This document shows positions 53,092-61,782 of a stretch of 64,000 nucleotides of DNA, one piece after another; position 1 is the stretch's first letter; each line of letters opens with the position of its first letter. The translations under genes were made by a program, and so were the position numbers. This DNA is from CAVVST01 sp963750995 (GTDB taxonomy: Bacteria > Acidobacteriota > Vicinamibacteria > Vicinamibacterales > UBA2999), in the NCBI GenBank assembly GCA_963750995.1, contig CAVVST010000005.1:1488001-1552000 (forward strand), in the 5' to 3' direction. The notes beneath the pieces are model-generated. The model saw only the letters and a list, made by a program, of their open reading frames with translations, was not told the DNA's origin and ran no database searches.

Positions 53092-54019
53092 CTACACGCG
53101 CACGGCCGGCCGCAGCTGCGCCACCAGCTGATCCCACCCGTAATCGGCGTGCGCGATCTCGCGCGCCGCCTTGCCGATCGCCGCGGCCTGCTCGTAGCCA
53201 GGGAGCCGGTCGCACGCGTTGATGTCGATGACGTTCTTCATGTGCACCAGCCCCTGCGGCGAATGCTCGTCGAGGTTGGTGATCACCGCGCATCCGCATT
53301 CCATCGCCGCGTTCACGCTGGTGTTGTTCGCGCGAAGCCCCTTCTCGAAGAAGGCGGCGAGGAACGTGCAGTCGACGAGCTGGTTGAACACCGCCGTGTC
53401 GGACAGGTAACCCATGAAATAGATCTGCCCGTTGAAAATCGCCTGGAGCTCCTCGAACCGGACGACGAACGGCTTCGTCGAAGCTGGTGTTCTCGTGAAG
53501 CGCCGTCGACACGTAAACCGAATAGCTCTGGCCGGTTGCTTCGAGCAGGTCGTGCAGCCGGCGGTAGAGCGGCACGCGAATCTTGTGCGCCATCCCGAAC
53601 GTGAAGACCGAAAGCTCGGTTCGCTGGAACCGCTGCGGATTGAGCAGCGTGCCCGGGCAGAACAGCTCGACGCGTCCGGGCGAAGCGGGGCACAGCTGTC
53701 GCGGAGAGCTCGCGGTTGCCGATGTAGACGCGAGAGGCGCCGGCGATCAGCCGCTCTTCGATTGGCGTCCCGTCAAACGCGTGCAGGAACAGCTCGAACC
53801 CGCCCTGGCGTTCAGCCACCCAGGCGTCGAGCACCCGCGCGTCCTCGAGCGAGAACTCCGACATCTTCGAGCGACAAAAGGGGCGTGCGGTACCTGCTGA
53901 GCTCGCGGCGATCCGATGCCCACGACGGGCAGGGACATGTGCCGGCCGAGGATCGTGTTGAACTTCGCAATTCCACACGTCCAGGGGTTGAGGTGATATC
54001 CGGCGATACAGTCGAACAT
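53092..54019 (-). CDS. Putative glycosyltransferase-like protein (frameshifted in this sequence)
   Basis: About 308 residues in total. ATG 54019 starts MFDCIAGYHLNPWTCGIAKF with FNTILGRHMSLPVVGIGSP; the middle holds GGFELFLHAFDGTP, RVYIGNRELSA and FTFGMAHKIRVPLYRRL; the end holds FMGYLSDTAVFNQLVDCTF, AAFFEKGLRANNTSVNAAM and CGCAVITNLDEHSP, reminiscent of the donor domain of GT-B transferases. Four shifts (53470-53930), all insertions. First gene of the NeuB operon. A TACAAT box on the minus strand (54057-54052) precedes it. Confidence 0.55.
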
Positions 54020-54096
54020 CAGGGTTCAGGGTTCGGAGAGACGCTATTGTAACGCACGCGGCTGAGTAGCGGTGCATCTACCTGCAAACAATAGGT

Positions 54097-55014
54097 TTAC
54101 GCCCTGATATCGGCGGAATGGCGGCCGGCAATACGCTCGATCAGGTAATGGGGCCGCCGGCGCGATTCGTCGAGCGCCCGCCATACATACTCGCCCACCA
54201 TCGCAACGGCGAAAAGCAGGATCCCGGTCAAACCGAACATCGCTGCCAGCACGAAAATGAGCACGGCCCCGACGCTGGGCATCATCACCAGCGCCACGAC
54301 CCCTACGACCAGCCCGCACGCGAGCAGCAGCGCGCCGGCGTAGCCGCACAGCCGGATCGGAAGGTCCGAGAACGCCGTCACCGAATCGACGAACAGCCGG
54401 ATGCGGCGCCCGAGGGTCCATCCGGACTCTCCCGAGGCCCTGGGCTGTTTGTCATACTCGACGTAGGCCTGCCGGAACCCGAGCCACGTGATGAGGGCCA
54501 GCACGCTGACATTACGCTCGGGGAACTGGCGGAATGCGTCGAGGACGACGCGGTCCACCAGGAAGAAGTCGGCGCCGTGCGCCGGCATCTCGGCCATCCC
54601 GACGAACCTGCGCATCACGGTGTAGTAGAAGGACGAGAACGCAGACGGCGCGCTTCGTCGCGCCGCCCAGACAATCTGGGCACCGGTACGCCAGGCGGCC
54701 ACCAACGCCTCGATCGTTTCCGGCGGGTCCTGGAGGTCGGCGGCCATCATCACGGCCGCGTCCCCCTGCGCATGATGCAATCCGCACGTGATGGCGACGT
54801 GCGAACCGGAGTTGCGCGCCAGGCGAAAGCCTCGGACCCGGTTGTCGACGAGCGACAGCCGCTCGACGACGCCGAACGTGTCGTCGCGCGAGTGGTCGTC
54901 GACGACGATCCACTCCCAGTCGACGCCGGCCTGCTCGAAGAAACGCACCAGCCGGGCGTACAGCGCCTCGAGGTTGGAGGCTTCGTTGAAAGCGGGCGTG
55001 ACGATCGACAGCAT
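54097..55014 (-). CDS. Polyprenyl-phosphate-type glycosyltransferase family 2 (DPM1/ArnC-like)
   Basis: 305 residues. The GT-A domain (SIVTPAFNEASNLEAL, VVDDHSRDDTF, MAADLQDPPE) is followed by two C-terminal membrane helices (about 228-250 and 262-285) and EYVWRALDESRRRP, as in GtrB/ArnC enzymes that load sugars on undecaprenyl phosphate. ATG 55014 overlaps the aminotransferase stop (TGATG). Confidence 0.9.
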   Translation of the reverse strand: MLSIVTPAFNEASNLEALYARLVRFFEQAGVDWEWIVVDDHSRDDTFGVVERLSLVDNRVRGFRLARNSGSHVAITCGLHHAQGDAAVMMAADLQDPPETIEALVAAWRTGAQIVWAARRSAPSAFSSFYYTVMRRFVGMAEMPAHGADFFLVDRVVLDAFRQFPERNVSVLALITWLGFRQAYVEYDKQPRASGESGWTLGRRIRLFVDSVTAFSDLPIRLCGYAGALLLACGLVVGVVALVMMPSVGAVLIFVLAAMFGLTGILLFAVAMVGEYVWRALDESRRRPHYLIERIAGRHSADIRA

Positions 55015-56159
55015 CACCGGCAGGCGCGCGCCAACGATTCAACCACGCGGTCCTGATCCTCGACAGTCATCTGGTGGAACAGCGGCAGCACCAGCGTCGT
55101 CGCGGCCGCCTGCTCGCTGCTGGCCAGCCCGCCCGGCGCCCCGCGCCACGTGTGCGGCGGGTATGCCGGCTCCTGGTGCGCGTTCACGACGCCGCGCCGT
55201 GTCGCGACTCCGTCATCCAGCATGCGCTGCATCACCTCGTCTCGATTGAGCGACGGCCGCAGTCGCACGGCATAGCTCTGCCAGTTGGTGCGCGCCCAGG
55301 CAGGTTCGCGCGGCGTGGTCACCGCTGCCAGCGCCGACAGGTGCTGTGCGTAGCGCTCCGCAAGCTCGCGGCGCCGCGACACCATATCCGGCAACCGCTT
55401 CAGCTGCTCGCGGCCAATCGCCGCCTGGATGTCGGTCAGGCGATAGTTGTATCCGAGCGTCGTATACGACTCGTGCATCACCGTAGCCGAGGCATGCCGT
55501 GCCGCATCGGACACGCTCATCCCGTGCTGGCGCATCAGGCGAAATTTGCGGTCGAGGACCGCGTTCGAGGTCGTCAGCATCCCGCCGTCGCCGGTTGACA
55601 GCAGCTTGCGGGGGTGAAACGAAAAACACGCCACTTCGCCGTGCGGCCGGCCGATGCGCTCCCAGCTCCCGTTCCAGAGGATTTCGCTGCCCGCGGCGCA
55701 GGCCGCGTCCTCGATGAGCGGCAGGCCGTGTGACATCGCAAGCGGCACGAGCGCCGCCATCTTGCACGGCAGGCCGAGCTGGTGAACGCAAAGAATCGCC
55801 TTGGTCCGCGCAGAGATCGCATCCGCGACGCGGTCCGGATCGATATTCGACGAGTCGAGCTCGACGTCGACGAAGACCGGGGTCGCGCCGCAATACCGGA
55901 TCGCGTTGGCAGTCGCGACAAAGGAGTGGCTGACGGTCACGACTTCGTCGCCGGGTTCGACTCCGAAGGCGATCAGGGCGAGGTGCAGCGCGGTGGTGCA
56001 GCTCGATACGGCGCACGCATGAGAGGCGCCAACCGCGGCCGCGAACTCGTGCTCGAAGGCGGCGACCTCGGGCCCTTGCGTCACCCAACCGCTGAGAATC
56101 GCGCGCCGCGCCGCATCCGCCTCCCGCTCGTCCATCCACGGACGGGCTACGGGAATCAT
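55014..56159 (-). CDS. DegT/DnrJ/EryC1/StrS-family sugar aminotransferase
   Basis: 381 residues. IPVARPWMDEREADAA, SSCTTALHLAL, SHSFVATANAI, EDAACAAGSE and the PLP lysine in FSFHPRKLLSTGDGG are diagnostic. It transfers an amino group to a keto nucleotide sugar (3- or 4-amino sugar). WbpE/WlbC-like (C3) and LegC/PerA-like (C4) roles are both possible; the adjacent epimerase/dehydratase favours the latter, the acetyltransferase and Gfo/Idh fragment the former. Confidence 0.88.
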   Translation of the reverse strand: MIPVARPWMDEREADAARRAILSGWVTQGPEVAAFEHEFAAAVGASHACAVSSCTTALHLALIAFGVEPGDEVVTVSHSFVATANAIRYCGATPVFVDVELDSSNIDPDRVADAISARTKAILCVHQLGLPCKMAALVPLAMSHGLPLIEDAACAAGSEILWNGSWERIGRPHGEVACFSFHPRKLLSTGDGGMLTTSNAVLDRKFRLMRQHGMSVSDAARHASATVMHESYTTLGYNYRLTDIQAAIGREQLKRLPDMVSRRRELAERYAQHLSALAAVTTPREPAWARTNWQSYAVRLRPSLNRDEVMQRMLDDGVATRRGVVNAHQEPAYPPHTWRGAPGGLASSEQAAATTLVLPLFHQMTVEDQDRVVESLARACR

Positions 56160-56167
56160 CGGCGTAT

Positions 56168-57199
56168 TCAGGGTGGGACGACGCTCGATCGGGGCGCAGC
56201 CGCAAGGTTCCAGTTGCGTGTGACCTCGTCCTCGAGCAGTTGTTCCGGCGACTTGTCGTGGGCACGATACCACTCGAGGAGACGGACCAGGCCTTCGGTC
56301 AGGGACACTGGACCGCCAAAACCGAGGATTCGTCGCGCCCGCGATACGTCGGCACAGAGCCGCAGGACGTCGCCCGGCCGTGGTGCATCGTGCACTATGC
56401 GGGGATATCGCTGCGTTACCGACGCGATCGCCAGCGCTAGGTCACGAATCGTAATTTCATGGCCGCTGCCCAGGTTCAGCGTACGTCCAACGGCGTCATC
56501 CGACGTGGCCGCCAGGATGATTCCCCTCGCCGTATCCTCCACGAATGAGAAATCCCGGGTCTGAAGGCCGTCGCCGAAGATGACCATCGACCGGTCGGCC
56601 AGCGATCGCAGCAGAAACTTCGGCACGACCTCCCCGCTGTCGCCTTCATGATGGCACCGCGGCCCGTAGGTATTGAACGGCCGCACCACCACCGTGGGAT
56701 AGCCATACGTCAGGTAGAACGCGCGCGCGTAGCACTCTCCGGCAAGCTTCGACGCACCGTAGACCGTCGAGGGCATGGTTGGATGCTCCTCGGTCATGGG
56801 CACCTGGCTCGCCGTGCCGTACACCTCGGAACTCGAGATATAGACGAACCGGGGCACCCCGGCCGCCCGCGCGGCCGTGAGCAGGTGGAGCGTCCCCGTG
56901 GCATTCACGTCATGGTTTTCGATTGGCGAGTGCAGCGAATGGCGGGCACCAAGGCAGGCGAGGTGGTAGACCACCCGGGCGTCACGCAGGTACGGGCGGA
57001 CCGCGGGGAGATCGCGCACGTCCGCCTCGACCAGCGTCACGGCGCCGGCGGGACATTCGTCGAGGTTCTCTCTCTTCCCGTTCACCAGGTTGTCGATGAC
57101 GACAACCGGCTGCCCAGCCGATGTGAGTTGGTGCACGAGTTCGGATCCGATGAACCCGGCACCGCCGGTCACAACGATATTGGATCGGCTGTCATTCAT
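56168..57199 (-). CDS. NAD-dependent epimerase/dehydratase of nucleotide sugars
   Basis: 343-residue extended SDR. VVTGGAGFIGSELVHQL, ISSSEVYGTA, VYGASKLAGECYAR (Tyr-XXX-Lys) and RPFNTYGPR are clear; GDGLQTRDFSFVEDTA is the usual downstream motif. UDP-GlcNAc 4-epimerase or 4,6-dehydratase activity fits. It starts at ATG 57199, overlapping the stop of the acyltransferase gene by four bases, and its stop lies 8 bases before the aminotransferase ATG. Confidence 0.88.
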   Translation of the reverse strand: MNDSRSNIVVTGGAGFIGSELVHQLTSAGQPVVVIDNLVNGKRENLDECPAGAVTLVEADVRDLPAVRPYLRDARVVYHLACLGARHSLHSPIENHDVNATGTLHLLTAARAAGVPRFVYISSSEVYGTASQVPMTEEHPTMPSTVYGASKLAGECYARAFYLTYGYPTVVVRPFNTYGPRCHHEGDSGEVVPKFLLRSLADRSMVIFGDGLQTRDFSFVEDTARGIILAATSDDAVGRTLNLGSGHEITIRDLALAIASVTQRYPRIVHDAPRPGDVLRLCADVSRARRILGFGGPVSLTEGLVRLLEWYRAHDKSPEQLLEDEVTRNWNLAAAPRSSVVPP

Positions 57200-57861
57200 C
57201 GGTTTTTGAGAAACCTTGCCGGCACGCCGGCGGCGATGGAAAAGGGAGCCACGTCCTCCGTCACGACGGCTCCGGCGCCAATCATGGCGCCGCGGCCGAC
57301 GGTGACACCGGGAAGGATGACGGCATTGACGCCGACGTCGGCCCAGGCGCCGATCCGGACGGGTTTGATTTCGAGGTCAGTCTGAATGACGGGAACGTCG
57401 GCGGGCCGCCCAGTGTGACTCGAGCCCAGTACCTTCGCGCCGGGCCCCCATCCGACGCTCTCTTCGATCACGAGGTCGCGCGCGTCAAAATACGCTTGGG
57501 GACCGATCCAAACGTGATCGCCAATCCGGCATGTGCCATCCACGCGCCCTTGAATAATAGTCTGTTCGCCGAGAAACACCCCGTTTCCGATCTCGAAAGT
57601 CTCGGGATGGCAAAAGACCACGCCGCGGCCGACCGTGACACCGTCGCCGACCGATCGTGCCAGCGCGCGCAGAATCCCCCGGCGCATCAACCCGTCGAAC
57701 TCCGCTTCGCCCTGCACGAACCGTCCGTACAGATCCATGAGTCCAGACGCGTCGTAACGCGCCCTGAGGTGATCGCTGAAACCACGTTCGAACGCCGGAT
57801 CCTGGTCGATCGCGCGCCTGCCGTGCATCGCAGGCACGATCCGCCCGGTCGGATCGCTCAC
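57196..57861 (-). CDS. Left-handed beta-helix (hexapeptide) acyltransferase
   Basis: 221 residues. A helical N-terminus (about 1-70) precedes hexapeptide turns (VGDGVTVGRGVVF, IGNGVFLGEQTII, IGDHVWIGPQAY) and the usual terminal coil GVTVGRGAMIGAGAVVTEDV with PARFLKNR. The catalytic-type His is in LGSSHTGRP. Probably O- or N-acetylates a sugar of the surface glycan. Coupled by overlap at both ends. Confidence 0.85.
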   Translation of the reverse strand: MSDPTGRIVPAMHGRRAIDQDPAFERGFSDHLRARYDASGLMDLYGRFVQGEAEFDGLMRRGILRALARSVGDGVTVGRGVVFCHPETFEIGNGVFLGEQTIIQGRVDGTCRIGDHVWIGPQAYFDARDLVIEESVGWGPGAKVLGSSHTGRPADVPVIQTDLEIKPVRIGAWADVGVNAVILPGVTVGRGAMIGAGAVVTEDVAPFSIAAGVPARFLKNR

Positions 57862-58295
57862 TTGCCGGGTCCCACGGTGGCAGTGCGTGCGGTAACGCGC
57901 GCCAGCGCCTCACCAGCTTCGCATCGACTCGTACCGTCAGCCGCCAGGTACTCCACGACGTCGTCGATCTCCAGGTCCACGGCAAGGCAGGTGAGCGAGG
58001 CGCGCTCCTCCCCGTCGTGGATGACGCCTTCGCGATCGAGCAGCTTGATCATCTCGACTTGCCGTGACCACATCGCCGCCTCGACGGTCGTCGCCTGCAG
58101 AATCGCCGACGAGATCGCCTCGGGCCGCACTGGGTACACGGCGCGGGGATCCTCTCCGCGCCGCAGGAAACGGAGCAGGCCGGCGGCGTCTGCCAGCGCC
58201 GCCGCCTCCGCACTGTTGTGCGGCACAAGGCCGGCGAAGGGGTGAGACCCGAGACGCTCGGCGGCGGCGACGCGCATGTTCACTGGGGAGCCCAC
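57858..58295 (-). CDS. Conserved protein of unknown family, 5'-truncated copy
   Basis: 145 residues. Nearly every block is shared with the protein at 59846-60322: GLVPxNSAEAA, LLRFLRxGEDPRAV, ISSA, ATTxEAxMWSRQ, LLD, EERAxLxCLAxDLEIDDVVEYLA. This copy lacks the N-terminal membrane helix of the other and its start lies where the upstream Gfo/Idh gene is cut off. No domain recognised; the helical repeat-like pattern is compatible with an ankyrin-like or SEL1-like fold. It may be a remnant. Confidence 0.5.
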   Translation of the reverse strand: MGSPVNMRVAAAERLGSHPFAGLVPHNSAEAAALADAAGLLRFLRRGEDPRAVYPVRPEAISSAILQATTVEAAMWSRQVEMIKLLDREGVIHDGEERASLTCLAVDLEIDDVVEYLAADGTSRCEAGEALARVTARTATVGPGK

Positions 58296-58657
58296 CGCGC
58301 CGCAAGCGGCAGGAGCCGCCGCCGCTCGGCTTCATGCGAGAGCAACGCCGCCGGGTCGCTCGTCGCCGCGAGCGGCTTCTCCATCCACACGTGCTTGCCG
58401 GCACGCAGTGCGGCCATGCCCATGTCGAAGTGCGTCTGGACCGGCGTGGCGATGACAACGGCGTCCACCGACGCGTCGCTGATGATGTCGGCCTGGTCTG
58501 TACCGACCTGAATTGACGGATACCGCGCGGCTACGCGGGCGAGACGCTCGGCATGCACGTCGGCCACCCGCGTCACGCGAGCGTCAGGCAGCTCCGCGAA
58601 GTTGCGGACGATGTTCGCGCCCCAGTACCCGTAACCGATCACGCCGACCGTAATCAT
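58280..58657 (-). CDS. Gfo/Idh/MocA oxidoreductase, N-terminal fragment only
   Basis: 125 residues. GVIGYGYWGANIVRNFAE (NAD-binding), VADVHAERL and AVVIATPVQTHFDMGMAAL, then KHVWMEKPLA (the EKP motif) are typical, but the protein ends soon after with RRRLLPLAARWAPQ. The C-terminal substrate domain (about 200 residues) is missing. ATG 58657 overlaps the acetyltransferase stop. A WbpB/WlbA role (UDP-GlcNAcA 3-dehydrogenase) would fit the neighbours, but the product is probably inactive. Confidence 0.75.
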   Translation of the reverse strand: MITVGVIGYGYWGANIVRNFAELPDARVTRVADVHAERLARVAARYPSIQVGTDQADIISDASVDAVVIATPVQTHFDMGMAALRAGKHVWMEKPLAATSDPAALLSHEAERRRLLPLAARWAPQ

Positions 58658-59127
58658 CCGCGCCCCTGCTGCGCCTGCACCCGGGCCGGCACGCCAACCA
58701 CCACCGCATCGTCCGGCACGTTTTTCGTCACGACGGCGCCGGCGCCAACCATGGCGCGCGCGCCGATCGTGACGCCGCACAGTATCACCGCGCCGCTGCC
58801 AATCGAGGCGCCGCGCCGAACCCGCGTCGGCACCAGGGTCCAGTCAGCCTCGCCCTGAAGCTGGCCGTTCGCGGTCGCCCGTGGATGCCGGTCGTTGATG
58901 AACATCACGCCATGCCCGACGAAGACCTCGTCCTCGATGGTCACCCCTTCGCAGATGAAGGTGTGCGAGGAAATCTTGCACCGGCTGCCGACGGCGGCGT
59001 TTTTCTGGATCTCGACAAACGCGCCGATGGTCGTCCCGTCCCCGACGGCGCAGCCGTACAGGTTCACCAGGTCGGGATGGTGAATCACGACGTCGTCGCC
59101 AAGCTTGACCGACGCGGCGACCGGCAT
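58654..59127 (-). CDS. Hexapeptide N-acetyltransferase (WbpD/WlbB-like)
   Basis: 157 residues, starting MPVAASVKLGDDVVIHHPDLVNLYGC, a pattern typical of UDP-3-amino-sugar N-acetyltransferases. Hexapeptide turns include IGAFVEIQKNAAVGSRCKIS, ICEGVTIEDEVFVGHGV with FINDRHPRA, and IGSGAVILCGVTIGARAMV. ATG 59127. Coupled to the Gfo/Idh fragment, as WlbA and WlbB often are. Confidence 0.87.
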   Translation of the reverse strand: MPVAASVKLGDDVVIHHPDLVNLYGCAVGDGTTIGAFVEIQKNAAVGSRCKISSHTFICEGVTIEDEVFVGHGVMFINDRHPRATANGQLQGEADWTLVPTRVRRGASIGSGAVILCGVTIGARAMVGAGAVVTKNVPDDAVVVGVPARVQAQQGRG

Positions 59128-59131
59128 TGGC

Positions 59132-59488
59132 CTAGGTCTTCTCGAGCACGAGCACGCGGCCCTTGTGGCCACAGCCCATCCTTGCCTCGAGATCCGGCCG
59201 CGACCGGGAGCCTTCGAGCACGAACAGCAGGTGCATCAGCGCGCGGGGTCCGCAGCCCAGATCCAGCGCCTTCTTCGGCTGGAACATGTCCTTGATCAAC
59301 AAGGGGTTCTTCGCCTCGATCTGACGCCTGGTCTCCAGGTTGTAGTTGTTGCCGGCGTCGCGCCAGCCGCCGGTGAAGTACCCGGCATTGTAATGGCTCG
59401 ACCCCACGGGCTGCTGTTCCAAGACTCCGGGTAACCTGCCTTTCAGTCCCTGCCCTTCACGTAGTACTCTGGGACGCAGCTGCTTCAA
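59132..59488 (-). pseudogene. Deletion remnant of a nucleotidyltransferase-methyltransferase gene pair
   Basis: 118 codons that splice together pieces of the intact genes at 61782-62896. LRPR..KGRLP matches the nucleotidyltransferase (out of frame), VLEQQPVGSSHYNAGYFTGG to LDLGCGPRALMHLL matches the methyltransferase N-terminus, and FVLEGSRSRPDLEARM to VLVLEKT matches its C-terminus. The SAM-binding middle (about 110 residues) is gone. Non-functional as a methyltransferase. Confidence 0.75.
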
Positions 59489-59849
59489 GATGGTCTCCGT
59501 GCCGAACTGTCACGGCGAAAATGATGGCGGCCGTCACCGCCGCGGCGATGCCGAACGCGGCGCTCACGAGCAGCGCTTCCGCAAACAGATTGTGCCCGAT
59601 GAGGCGCTGAGCCGCCGCGGACGCCACTATTTGCAGGGGACGCCCGATATCAAAGAAATCCCGCGTCGGCCACTCGCCGAACAGCATCTGCTGGGCCGCC
59701 GCCGTCAGCTGAACGAAGTGATCGTTGTTGAATTCCGGAGTTCCGAGAAACCGGAACGACCCGGTCAAGGCCGCGGAGAGCACGAGGAGCAGCGCCACCG
59801 ACGTCCCGCGCCAGCGTGCCTCCGCCATCAGTCCGGGCGGCGCGGTCAC
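59457..59849 (-). pseudogene. N-terminal fragment of a multi-pass membrane protein
   Basis: About 130 residues from GTG 59849 (coupled by GTGA to the upstream stop). One helix (VALLLVLSAALTGSF), then FLGTPEFNNDHFVQLTAAAQ, GEWPTRDFFDIGRPL and a second helix (ALLVSAAFGIAAAVTAAIIF). It then runs into the duplicated nucleotidyltransferase remnant and stops. It looks like the start of a GT-C-type or mannosyltransferase-like protein; matching C-terminal parts lie at 62910-64000. Confidence 0.6.
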
Positions 59850-60322
59850 GAGGATCGGCTGCGGGCGATCACGCGCTCCAGTGCCTTTCCCGGCTCGCAA
59901 TGCCCAATGCCGTCAGGCGCCAGATACTCGACCACGTCGTCGATTTCGAGATCGGCCGCGAGGCACGCCAGCTCGGCACGTTCCTCCTGATCGAATGCGA
60001 CTGCCTGGTCGAGCAGTTGCACCAGTTCAAGTTGCCGCGACCACATGCTCGCCTCGAGCGTGGTCGCCTCCCGCACTGCGGATGAAATGATTTCTGGTCG
60101 TACAGCATGGACGGCGCGGGGGTCCTCGCCGTCGCGCAGAAAGCGGAGCAGATCGCCGGCGCGGCCCCATCCGGCCGCCTCTGCGCTGTTCCGCGGCACC
60201 AGTCCGGCGAGCGGCGACGCTCCCGCGCGCTCGCCGAGCGCGACCAGCAGTACACCGGCGGCGGCGGCGCACAGTGGGGCCAGCAACGCGATTCTGCAAG
60301 CCAGGAAGAGCTGGCGGGTCAT
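59846..60322 (-). CDS. Membrane-anchored protein of unknown family (paralogue of 57858-58295)
   Basis: 158 residues. N-terminal helix (about 4-28, LFLACRIALLAPLCAAAAGV), then the block shared with 57858-58295, rich in Ala, Leu and Glu, ending YLAPDGIGHCEPGKALERV. No catalytic motif. Its ATG overlaps the stop of the upstream membrane protein, and its stop overlaps the start of the next. It probably works with the large membrane proteins beside it. Confidence 0.6.
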   Translation of the reverse strand: MTRQLFLACRIALLAPLCAAAAGVLLVALGERAGASPLAGLVPRNSAEAAGWGRAGDLLRFLRDGEDPRAVHAVRPEIISSAVREATTLEASMWSRQLELVQLLDQAVAFDQEERAELACLAADLEIDDVVEYLAPDGIGHCEPGKALERVIARSRSS

Positions 60323-61782
60323 TCGCCGAGCAGGATGCCGAACGGAGGCTCGAGCGGCGGCGGCGCCGGATGCCTGAATAGCGCGTCGTCGCGAAGCGTC
60401 CGGAACAGAGCCTTGTCCGCGTCGGTGAGCACAACGCCGTCGTGCGCCAGCGAGATCTCGGCGTACGCCCACTCGTTGCGCTCGACGAATGCCCCTCGCC
60501 GAAGGCTGAAGTGTGTGCCGGTGACGCGGATGCCCCACGTCACACCGGTGACAACCAGTCCGGCCAGGACGACCATCGCCATGCGCGACGACCGCACGCT
60601 TGGAAGCCACGCCACCATGTCGCGGGCCGCCACGAACACCCCAACCGCGAGAAACGCGCCCGCAGGGCTCATCACGACGTCCTTGGTGTACGGGTAGCTG
60701 ATGACCGCGTTCGCGGCGAGCACCATCACAAACAGCGCCATGAGTTGATCGTCGCGATCAAGACGCCACTCGCGGATGGCTCGGCGCCGCCGCCAGATGA
60801 ACATGGACACCAGCCCGGTCGCGCAGAAGGAAGCGACCGGGCTGATCAAGGCCGCGACGTCGAGATCGCGCCGCAGTATCTGCTGGGTCAGCCGGAAAAC
60901 GCCGCCGGTCGGTTCGGAGAACAGCACCGAGAGGGCCGACGAGACGATGTTGTAAAAATAAAAGCCGCGGGGATCCGAGCCGAAACGCTCGACGAGCTCC
61001 AGCGGATCGAGGATGCGGAATCCGAAGCCCGAACTTCGTTCCATGAGGTCCGGGGCGCCGACGCCCAGGATGGGGAATCGCAGGATGAAGTAGCCGGCGA
61101 GCAGCGCTATCAGCACGAGCACGGCGGCGCGCGAGATGCCCCTGGCACCGGCCAGTCTTCCGCCGACCATGATTACCCACACGAGCAGCCCGCTCTCGAT
61201 GGTCAGCGCCGAGACGACGAACAGGATCACCGCTAGCGCGTCACTCCACCAGCGCAGCCGGCTCATGATCAGATTTGCCGCGAGCAGCGTGTAGACCAGC
61301 ACGGTCAGGAAATGATTGAGCGGGAACGCCTCGCGCACCGTTCCCTGGAACGTGTGGAGTCCCACGAGTACGGCGAGGCCGAGCGGAAGCACCGCGAGAT
61401 CCAGAGAGGTCCGCGGCCGCACCAGTCGCACATACAGGAGGACGACGATGACGACCTCGACGACATGCGCCCCTCGGAACCATGCGAAGTAGTTCCCGCC
61501 GGACATGTCGTACACCAGCTTCAGTTCTCCCCACATCAACGGCCGCATGTAACCGCGCTGGGTGAACTCGCCGTAAAGGAGGTCGCTCCACGGTCCAGGC
61601 AGCTTCAGCATCTGTCCAAAGCTGTCGGTGAGCTGAATCGGCAGCCCCAGGAGAAAATGTCCGAGCGTCAGCGCCACGACCAGGCCGTACCCGTAGGCAA
61701 GCCATGGAATCGCCGGCTTGGCAGCGGCAGTCGTTTCCGCGGGCTGCGCCGGGGCGTGGATCACCCCGGACTGTGGGCTCAT
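60319..61782 (-). CDS. Large multi-pass membrane protein, putative glycan-related
   Basis: 487 residues with about ten helices. A luminal-type loop after helix one (DSFGQMLKLPGPW, YGEFTQRGYMRPLMW) and a soluble tail (AFVERNEWAYAEISLAHDGV) resemble GT-C-like or Wzy-like proteins, but no DXD or other catalytic motif is clear. The ATG at 61782 overlaps the methyltransferase stop (TGATG). Function unknown; placement implies the surface glycan. Confidence 0.65.
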   Translation of the reverse strand: MSPQSGVIHAPAQPAETTAAAKPAIPWLAYGYGLVVALTLGHFLLGLPIQLTDSFGQMLKLPGPWSDLLYGEFTQRGYMRPLMWGELKLVYDMSGGNYFAWFRGAHVVEVVIVVLLYVRLVRPRTSLDLAVLPLGLAVLVGLHTFQGTVREAFPLNHFLTVLVYTLLAANLIMSRLRWWSDALAVILFVVSALTIESGLLVWVIMVGGRLAGARGISRAAVLVLIALLAGYFILRFPILGVGAPDLMERSSGFGFRILDPLELVERFGSDPRGFYFYNIVSSALSVLFSEPTGGVFRLTQQILRRDLDVAALISPVASFCATGLVSMFIWRRRRAIREWRLDRDDQLMALFVMVLAANAVISYPYTKDVVMSPAGAFLAVGVFVAARDMVAWLPSVRSSRMAMVVLAGLVVTGVTWGIRVTGTHFSLRRGAFVERNEWAYAEISLAHDGVVLTDADKALFRTLRDDALFRHPAPPPLEPPFGILLGE

